Source: Deltaproteobacteria bacterium
GTDB lineage: Bacteria > Bdellovibrionota_C > UBA2361 > JAAYZI01
DNA: 9,995 bases
Assembly: GCA_012514925.1 (NCBI GenBank)
Contig: JAAYZI010000276.1
Location: 1 to 9,995, forward strand
Direction: 5' to 3'
Below are positions 1 through 5,449 of the stretch, piece after piece. Position numbers and translations under genes: made by a program. Position 1 is the stretch's first letter; each line of letters begins with the position of its first letter. A model generated the notes under the pieces. That model saw nothing but the letters and a program-made list of their open reading frames with translations, did not search any database and was not told the origin of the DNA.

Positions 1-68
1 AGGGGTGAAAACACTTTAGGGGCGAAAACATTTTAGGAGTGAAAACACTCTAGGGGCGAAAACGCTAT
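1..68. repeat. Four tandem 17-bp repeats at the window edge
   Basis: Four consecutive 17-base units are visible at 1-17, 18-34, 35-51 and 52-68. Each begins AGG(G/A)G, has the core GAAAAC, and ends in a variable T-rich tail. Units 1 and 3 carry GTGAAAACAC and units 2 and 4 carry GCGAAAAC, so two subtypes alternate. In units 1, 3 and 4 the AAAA is flanked by complementary bases (GTG/CAC or GCG/CGC), giving a tiny dyad in each unit. Seventeen is not a multiple of three, so this is not a repeated peptide. The array may continue beyond the left edge. Its function is unknown; clustered protein-binding sites or a minisatellite are both possible. Confidence 0.85.
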
Positions 69-70
69 CC

Positions 71-112
71 GTTCACATGAATATTACTTTCTCCAGAGAA
101 AGTGAAATGAAC
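71..112. repeat. Imperfect inverted repeat / hairpin downstream of the glycosyltransferase operon
   Basis: ACTTTCTC at 86-93 and GAGAAAGT at 96-103 form a perfect 8-base inverted repeat with a 2-base centre; as RNA this would be a 7-bp stem with a CCAG-type loop. Outside it, GTTCA at 71-75 pairs with TGAAC at 108-112, so the dyad spans about 42 bases with an asymmetric internal bulge. It starts about 38 bases beyond the stop of the last gene of the operon (transcribed leftwards). No U-run follows on the minus strand, so it is not a canonical intrinsic terminator. It could be an operator for a gene beyond the left edge, or an RNA 3'-end structure. Confidence 0.55.
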
Positions 113-149
113 TCCGCGTTATGATCAAACTCAGACTAGTACACCTTCG

Positions 150-1421
150 CTAACTTCCAAGTATATTGTCAATGATGTTATTAATGCCGCCTAGGGTTTG
201 CTGAGGATCTCCTGGCGACAGGTCTTGAGACATTTGAAGGGCCAGCTCTACCTCGCCTGCTTGAGCCACCTGCCAAATCCGGGCGACCTGAAAGATCGGA
301 TAAGCTTTAAACACCTCCGCCATCCGGCTTAAATAGCGAGATCCCAAATTACCACCACAAATGCGATCATACTCTATGCAGCAGATCGTTGCATAGAGTG
401 CAATGGCTTCAGGCATAAATTCACCCTGATCCAAGCCACGGTCGAGATACTGCAACGCTGTTCCTGCGGCTTGAGCAACGTAAGCCAGGTCTGCCCCACC
501 CAACACTTTCGCCGCCCAGCTTAAATTTGGAATAAAGGCGAAGTGACGCATGCCGCTTGGCCGCTTCTCTAGGCTCTGCAACAGTTCTAGGATTACGCTA
601 GCTCGATGTTTTGGAAGGTGACGCGCCATGATTGCTTCTCGACCGGCCGCACCGATAGCTCGGCAACGCGGAATATCTTGGAGCAAGCTGCGGATTATAT
701 CCGCCGCTTCTTCTACGTTATCTTTGCTATATAGCACCAACTCCTGGTCCGCCTTAAAAAGCTCTTCTAATCCGTTTGGACCCTTCTCTGTAAGGAGCAA
801 CGCGCCCGAAAGCATCCCCTCAAAGACGCGGAAATTAAGATCGCCTTTTACGGTTTGATTCACCACGATCTCGCTGTATGGAAAGATCTCCCAATAACTT
901 CGGGTCATGACTTCAATTGGAACCAAAGCCTGTAACTTCTCAAAGAACTCCACCCTGGCCGGATTTAAACTGCGCTGCAAAGTGCCTACAAACACTGCGC
1001 CGTACTTCTTCTCTAAAGACGGCTCCATCATACGAGTGCCCCAAAGCGGCATCCACTCGGCTCTAACGCCGACCTCTTCAAAATAGTGCAGGTAATCGCG
1101 CTGCGCCACTAAAATGGCGTCGAAGACATGGCCTAGGTACTTGTGAACGTTGAAGTGATGATGAATATCGACCGAGTAAAAGAGGCTAGGGACCTCGCTG
1201 TCTTCCACTCCACTAATTAGAATCGGCGCGCTCTCGTCGTAGACTATAAGGCGGTCCGGCCTGAACCCCCCGGGCAACCTTGCTATCAGGTTGTGAATCG
1301 GCTCAAACGGCTGAGTCAATCGCACTTGCAGATGTTCGCGCACCCCACAGGTCAAAACCTCATGTCCTGCGGCCCTAAACTCATCGGCGAACCAATCCTG
1401 GTTAATTAGTAGCAGCTTCAT
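150..1421 (-). CDS. CgeB-like family 1 glycosyltransferase with helical C-terminal tail
   Basis: A 423-residue cytoplasmic protein without signal peptide or membrane segment. It starts with a Rossmann-type strand (MKLLLINQDW). Around residues 85-130 there is the HHHFNVHKYLGHVFDAILVAQ region and the WMPLWG segment typical of CgeB/DUF3880-like glycosyltransferases. At about 188-222 comes the C-terminal nucleotide-sugar-binding signature of the Glyco_trans_1_2 type: N-x-R-x-FEGMLSGALLLTE followed by GLEELF. Residues from about 290 to the end are helical and resemble degenerate TPR helices. The sugar donor and acceptor cannot be read from sequence. The start codon is supported by AAAAGG at 1428-1433, six bases upstream, which overlaps the TAA of the preceding gene; the two genes are therefore very likely one operon with coupled translation. 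The family call is firm, the substrate unknown. Confidence 0.85.
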   Translation of the reverse strand: MKLLLINQDWFADEFRAAGHEVLTCGVREHLQVRLTQPFEPIHNLIARLPGGFRPDRLIVYDESAPILISGVEDSEVPSLFYSVDIHHHFNVHKYLGHVFDAILVAQRDYLHYFEEVGVRAEWMPLWGTRMMEPSLEKKYGAVFVGTLQRSLNPARVEFFEKLQALVPIEVMTRSYWEIFPYSEIVVNQTVKGDLNFRVFEGMLSGALLLTEKGPNGLEELFKADQELVLYSKDNVEEAADIIRSLLQDIPRCRAIGAAGREAIMARHLPKHRASVILELLQSLEKRPSGMRHFAFIPNLSWAAKVLGGADLAYVAQAAGTALQYLDRGLDQGEFMPEAIALYATICCIEYDRICGGNLGSRYLSRMAEVFKAYPIFQVARIWQVAQAGEVELALQMSQDLSPGDPQQTLGGINNIIDNILGS

Positions 1422-1431
1422 GAAGCGCCTT

Positions 1432-4400
1432 TTAGATCGGAGCGCTACGGGATGCAGTCAGCCGCTCTTCAATCATTCCCTTTAATTCCAGAGCCTTTTC
1501 ATGGTCGGGCACAAAAAGAGTAATCTTACCAACTTCCTCAAGGGCCTCTTGCAATTTATTCTGAGCAAAACAGCATCCTGCCAGTGAATACAGTAGCTCC
1601 AAATCAATCGGGTGATACTCGAGATAGGCGCGCAAGGCTCGCTCCACCTCTTCCAGGCGTCTGAGCGGGTATCCCACTTCAATCAGCCCAAGTAAAGCCC
1701 GCACATTCTCGGGATTCCGATCCAAAGCGGCGCGATAGTACTGCCAAGCCTCTTCATGATTACGATTCCACCCGGCACACAAACCTAGTCCGGCAAGCGG
1801 CACATCGTAATCGGGGTCTAAGCGGTTTGCCTCTAAAAAACACTCCTTGGCTTGATCAAGCTTATGAGCGGCGGCCGCTAACGCACCCTTCCCGCAAAGC
1901 GCGCGTGTGCAGGTTGGATCTTGCCTCAAAATATCTTCAATTATAATGCTCGCCTCCGGCATGCGCCCCTGCAGCATTTCGCACTCTGCCAGCAACAAAC
2001 GGGCGTGTTGCACCTGCTCTTTTCGAGCTGTGACTTGATTTAGAATGTCTTTAACGCCGCTCTCTACTGATGAAAATTTGCGATTGCGCTTCTCCTCTTC
2101 CAACTCCGCTAACCTACGATCTAAAGCGTCAAAACACTGAGTTTTCGACTGCTGCGGGGCTGTGCCTCTGGAAGTTTGAGAAGGAGTCGGGGATCCCATG
2201 GAAGGCGCTGGACTTGCCGCTACTTCCTTACTCTCCTTTAACGCATTGATTAGCTGCTTGGCGGCGAGATGGTTTGGATCGGTTTTTAAGATCTCTTCGG
2301 CCAACTCCTCGGCCTGCTCAACACAACCTTGTTTATAAAGCGCCCCCGCCAGACAGTACTTCATATCCAGGTTTTCGGGGTGCTTGTCGACGTACTGTGT
2401 AAGGATTCTAGACACATCCTCGAAACGTCCGAGCTTGTAGGCGCATTCAATCAACTGCAACAAAGTCACAAGATGCTCGCTATCCTTTTCAAGCGCCGCT
2501 ACAAATAGAACGTAAGCTCGCTCGGCAGCGCCGTCGTGCATCTCGCACATCCCCAACCCACTCAGAGTCCTGGCATCTGAAGCATCCAGAGCATGCGCGC
2601 GTTCAAAGTAGGCCTTGGCTTTGGACACATTGTTCTCCGCAAAGAACACGGCCCCACGTGCGCGAAGGGCTCTGACTGAGCACGGCATCATACGTTCGGC
2701 GCGTTCCAGCCATTCATGCGCCAAATTGTACTCTTTACGGCGCGCCGCCATCTCTCCCTGTTCCAATACTTCTTGGAATTTGGTTGCAGAGGCGTCCAAA
2801 TCGTAGCCGCCGGGACTAGTCGAAACGGAAGGCTCTTCGGCTGTCGGCCTCTGGAAGGAGACGTCAATCACCTTCTCAGGAGCACTCTGCTTGTTACCCG
2901 CAATGACTTCACGGTAAGCATTATACGTTTGCTGCCCAGCCTGTTCCCAATTATAACGCATCGCAACCTCCTTTAAACCCGGCCGCACAGGAGCTTGATA
3001 TGCGGTCGTTACAGCATTCAAAATCGAGGCTTCATCTGCAGGATTGCAGTAGTAAGCCTCACTCCCGAAATAATCCGGGGCGGTCCCCTGCCGGGTGGTC
3101 ACCACCTGGCAGCCATACAAAGCGGCCTCCAAAGAAACCAAACCGGGCAGCTCATACCAACTTGGTAAGACATGAACGCGCGCGGCCCGGTAAGCTGCGG
3201 CCAACATCTCTTCAGATAAACGCCCTACTACCAGCGTTCTACCCTTGCGTTTGAACTGTCTAACGGCGCGATCATATTCGGGCTGATAGGTGAATCCACC
3301 TGCCGCCAGAACCAGCGGCAGCTCCGAATCTTCAAGGGCCTTAAGGAGCATAAGCTGATTTTTGCGGCTCTCTATCCGCCCAACGCAGAGCACAAAATCT
3401 TCCACCCCGAAGGTCGCCGTGAAATTCTGAGCATATCCCTCAACCCCAAGGTCGCACCCCAATGGCACCTCCCGGATCCTCGCCCTAGACCCATAATCAC
3501 GCCTAAGCGCAGCACTTTCACTGGCGCCATTAGTGAGCAACGCAGCAGCGTGATCCACGGTCCAAGCATTGTCAAACCCGCCGCAACCCTGCACGCTACT
3601 CAAATCCGGGCGGTTGGCGGCGTACCATTGTCTGTCCTGGCCGCGCCCAACGTACTCCATAAGGAATTGAGCCGCTACCTGCGATTGGTTGTGAAATAAA
3701 TTGACATCCTCGTAGAGTGTTGTGACAACGAAGGGCACTCCAGCCTGAAACGCGCGCTCGCCCTGGGATCGCAGCAAAGAGGACAACACAAAATTAAATA
3801 GGTGTACGATTTCAAAATCTTTTGGATTAGCGCTGTTCTCTAGATCAATCGTGACCTGCACCCCGCGCTTTCGCAAGGCCGCGGCGGTTTTCTCGATTAC
3901 TACCGTATCTCCACCTCGTTGAGTGAAGGTGTTTGAACGATTCTGCATTAAAACCCGCAAAGGCTTTTCTACCAGGGTAATCTCAGCTGATGCGGCGCTT
4001 CGCTCCGGCTCACAGGCTTTTACAACAGCCGCAGCCACACGCTCGGATTCTTGCAAGCTCAAATGCTCCGAAGCGTTTTCACAGGAAACAAGCTCCAGCC
4101 GCTTGGATGGGGCACCCGCCTCTAAGAAGAAGCGTTGCTTAGCTTCCGCCAGGCACACTATTTTATCCGCCACCTCCGCTACAATCTCAGGCCGAACTCC
4201 GTACTCACTTGGATCGGAAGCTTGGCAGATAAGAATGCGGTGCCGACACTCCTCAAAAGCCCGCGACTCAAAAAGCGGCAGGGCAGGTCCCACCGAAACC
4301 AACACGTAGGGTCCCTGCTTACGCATGCGCTTTAGAATCGCAGAGATGTTATAGTCATGGCCGAGGTCCCAAACCTCTATGCCCTTGTGATCTACCTCCG

Positions 4401-4551
4401 GTCTACCTAGACGCGCGGCAACTACAACACGCTTTCCGGCGCTAACCAGAGACTCAGCCAGATTGAGTGTCGAATTTTCGGCAGCAGCGCCGGTCTGGCC
4501 CGTCTCCAGCATCTGATCCCTGTGAATTATTAAGTATATGTAATCGCTCAT
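1432..4551 (-). CDS. Large GT4 glycosyltransferase with duplicated TPR tail
   Basis: A 1039-residue, apparently cytosolic protein. Residues 3-175 look like a lone GT-B N-terminal Rossmann domain (YIYLII strand, then STLNLAESLVSAGKRVVVAA). Residues 198-550 form a complete GT4 enzyme: GGDTVV near 213-218, LCVGRIESRKNQ at 388-399 with the donor-phosphate Arg392 and Lys397, and the E-x7-E motif at Glu467/Glu475. After a Ser/Pro linker come TPR helices at about 590-773, a low-complexity linker with a short charged helix (774-830), and further TPRs at about 845-1030. Residues 627-773 and 883-1029 align without gaps at about 35% identity. TPRs usually bind protein partners or the acceptor. No clear Shine-Dalgarno precedes the first ATG; an ATG at codon 14 has AGGGA upstream but would remove the first beta strand, so the longer form is preferred. 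It is the first gene of a two-gene operon. The glycan made is unknown. Confidence 0.9.
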   Translation of the reverse strand: MSDYIYLIIHRDQMLETGQTGAAAENSTLNLAESLVSAGKRVVVAARLGRPEVDHKGIEVWDLGHDYNISAILKRMRKQGPYVLVSVGPALPLFESRAFEECRHRILICQASDPSEYGVRPEIVAEVADKIVCLAEAKQRFFLEAGAPSKRLELVSCENASEHLSLQESERVAAAVVKACEPERSAASAEITLVEKPLRVLMQNRSNTFTQRGGDTVVIEKTAAALRKRGVQVTIDLENSANPKDFEIVHLFNFVLSSLLRSQGERAFQAGVPFVVTTLYEDVNLFHNQSQVAAQFLMEYVGRGQDRQWYAANRPDLSSVQGCGGFDNAWTVDHAAALLTNGASESAALRRDYGSRARIREVPLGCDLGVEGYAQNFTATFGVEDFVLCVGRIESRKNQLMLLKALEDSELPLVLAAGGFTYQPEYDRAVRQFKRKGRTLVVGRLSEEMLAAAYRAARVHVLPSWYELPGLVSLEAALYGCQVVTTRQGTAPDYFGSEAYYCNPADEASILNAVTTAYQAPVRPGLKEVAMRYNWEQAGQQTYNAYREVIAGNKQSAPEKVIDVSFQRPTAEEPSVSTSPGGYDLDASATKFQEVLEQGEMAARRKEYNLAHEWLERAERMMPCSVRALRARGAVFFAENNVSKAKAYFERAHALDASDARTLSGLGMCEMHDGAAERAYVLFVAALEKDSEHLVTLLQLIECAYKLGRFEDVSRILTQYVDKHPENLDMKYCLAGALYKQGCVEQAEELAEEILKTDPNHLAAKQLINALKESKEVAASPAPSMGSPTPSQTSRGTAPQQSKTQCFDALDRRLAELEEEKRNRKFSSVESGVKDILNQVTARKEQVQHARLLLAECEMLQGRMPEASIIIEDILRQDPTCTRALCGKGALAAAAHKLDQAKECFLEANRLDPDYDVPLAGLGLCAGWNRNHEEAWQYYRAALDRNPENVRALLGLIEVGYPLRRLEEVERALRAYLEYHPIDLELLYSLAGCCFAQNKLQEALEEVGKITLFVPDHEKALELKGMIEERLTASRSAPI
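1465..1905 (-). repeat. TPR block, copy 2 of internal duplication
   Basis: This segment encodes residues 883-1029 of the large glycosyltransferase, about four TPR-like units. It aligns residue for residue, without gaps, to residues 627-773; by hand count 52 of 147 positions are identical. Shared landmarks include RAL at the start, LLxLIE with Tyr near the middle, HP, and YxLAG near the end. Confidence 0.8.
2233..2673 (-). repeat. TPR block, copy 1 of internal duplication
   Basis: This segment encodes residues 627-773 of the large glycosyltransferase. It is the partner of the block encoded at 1465-1905, offset by 256 residues. The two are separated by a Ser/Pro/Thr/Gln-rich linker and a short charged helix, which suggests that a whole multi-TPR module was duplicated rather than single repeats being added. 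Confidence 0.8.
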
Positions 4552-4702
4552 TAATTCAGTCCATAATACTTATCTTAGAGTAGCCTCTACCGGCATAACC
4601 GCCTGTTTGTGTTTAACTCTGCAAAGCGTAGGCCAGTTACTTTGTTTGATTGGAATGCACTGATATCACTGTTTATTTACGCCTGATTAAATGCCTCATT
4701 TA

Positions 4703-4712
4703 TGACGCGTCA
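4703..4712. promoter_or_regulatory. Perfect palindrome TGACGCGTCA, candidate operator
   Basis: TGACGCGTCA reads identically on both strands. It lies about 150 bases from each of the two divergent start codons, in non-coding DNA. The position and symmetry fit a dimeric regulator site, but no regulator gene is visible in the window and a 10-base palindrome can arise by chance. Confidence 0.3.
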
Positions 4713-4745
4713 AATTCATGACTTGCGCATACAGTTAGGATTCAA

Positions 4746-4762
4746 TTCCATGCGTGAACGGT
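4746..4762 (+). repeat. 17-base motif, copy upstream of efp
   Basis: TTCCATGCGTGAACGGT occurs here on the plus strand, about 100 bases before the efp start, and again exactly on the minus strand at 7116-7132, just before the hisCB start. A shorter relative (TTCATGTGAACGGAT, minus strand, 67-81) lies beyond the end of the glycosyltransferase operon. An exact 17-base match is unlikely by chance in a window of this size. Confidence 0.6.
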
Positions 4763-4845
4763 CACAATTGCATTAACACGGAGTTACAGATAACATTAGG
4801 GAGCGCTTCGTATCTTTAAAAATATACTTTATTTACTGCTACTTA

Positions 4846-4851
4846 CGGAGG
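4846..4851 (+). promoter_or_regulatory. Ribosome binding site of efp with long spacing
   Basis: CGGAGG is a strong Shine-Dalgarno match, but 12 bases separate it from the ATG at 4864, longer than the usual 5-9. No in-frame ATG, GTG or TTG lies nearer, so the ATG is kept as the start. Confidence 0.6.
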
Positions 4852-4863
4852 CTTGTTGATTTT

Positions 4864-5421
4864 ATGAAGGCCAATGATATCCGCCGCGGCGTAGTTATTA
4901 TGTACAACAAAATCCCCCACCGTGTGCTTGAGTTTCACCACCATACTCCCGGCAATTTACGGGCGATGGTTCAAACTAAGCTGCGCAACCTACTAAACGG
5001 CACTCAAACTGAGGTGCGCTTCAGCTCCACGGAAGAAGTGGAAAGAGCGGACGTTATGACTTCTCCGGCCAGCTATCTCTATAGCGATAACGAAGGCTTC
5101 CATTTTCTTAACTCTGAAAATTATGAGCAGTTCGCTATACCAACAGAGATTTTGGGAGATGGGGTGTATTATTTGCAGGACGAAATGCAAGTCACGGTCA
5201 CCTTTTACGAGGGCCAGCCAATTGGAATCGAGCTCCCAACCACGGTGGTGTTGACCGTAGTTGAGACTGAGCCAGAGCTGCGCGGCGCTACCGCCAGCAA
5301 CTCCCCCAAACCCGCCAAAATGGATACGGGTCTGTCTGTAACCGTGCCGCCCTTTATCAAGGTCGGCGATAAGATCGTGGTCAATACAGAAGAAGGAAAG
5401 TATATAAGCCGCGCGGAGTGA
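4864..5421 (+). CDS. efp: Elongation factor P, Asn at the loop tip
   Basis: Translation elongation factor P binds the ribosome beside the P site and relieves stalling at consecutive prolines. The 185-residue length is standard for the family. Three domains can be followed: a KOW-like N-terminal domain (1-65), the central OB domain (about 66-127, with NYEQFAIP and YEGQPIGIELP), and the C-terminal OB domain (about 128-185, with KPAKMDTGLSVTVPPFI and GDKIVVNTEEGKYISR). The loop that reaches toward the peptidyl-transferase centre reads TPGNLRA, so Asn31 occupies the position of the lysylated Lys34 of E. coli EF-P or the rhamnosylated Arg32 of Pseudomonas. No modification enzyme gene is in the window. 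The gene is monocistronic here and ends 28 bases from the convergent hisC-hisB stop. Confidence 0.96.
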   Translation: MKANDIRRGVVIMYNKIPHRVLEFHHHTPGNLRAMVQTKLRNLLNGTQTEVRFSSTEEVERADVMTSPASYLYSDNEGFHFLNSENYEQFAIPTEILGDGVYYLQDEMQVTVTFYEGQPIGIELPTTVVLTVVETEPELRGATASNSPKPAKMDTGLSVTVPPFIKVGDKIVVNTEEGKYISRAE

Positions 5422-5449
5422 GTGCGCGACTTCGTTCCAGGTCAGACCC

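Larger units (their letters stand above)
4552..4863. promoter_or_regulatory. Divergent intergenic region between the glycosyltransferase operon and efp
   Basis: These 312 bases hold no plausible gene and must supply promoters in both directions. Towards efp, TATACT at 4823-4828 (five of six bases of the -10 consensus) lies in an AT-rich stretch, but its -35 is poor. An alternative pair is TTGCAT at 4768-4773 and TAACAT at 4791-4796, 17 bases apart. Towards the glycosyltransferase operon, TATTAT (minus strand, 4563-4568) is a possible -10 that would give a leader of only about five bases, in keeping with the absence of a Shine-Dalgarno there. A 10-base perfect palindrome sits at 4703-4712 and a 17-base motif shared with the hisCB upstream region at 4746-4762. 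Promoter calls are weak consensus matches. Confidence 0.4.

Noticed and set aside
1..68. The 17-bp repeats as a CRISPR array.
   Set aside because: The units are contiguous with no spacers, and far shorter than CRISPR repeats.
3923..4309. A 128-codon plus-strand frame inside the large glycosyltransferase gene.
   Set aside because: It is antisense to a strongly supported coding region; Ser/Arg-rich composition is typical of a shadow frame.
4659..4672. CACTGATATCACTG as an operator palindrome.
   Set aside because: Only the central TGATATCA is symmetric; the flanks are a direct rather than inverted repeat.
5410..5428. Stem CGCGC/GCGCG as a bidirectional terminator between efp and hisC-hisB.
   Set aside because: Only five base pairs, it spans the efp stop codon, and no T-tract follows on either strand.
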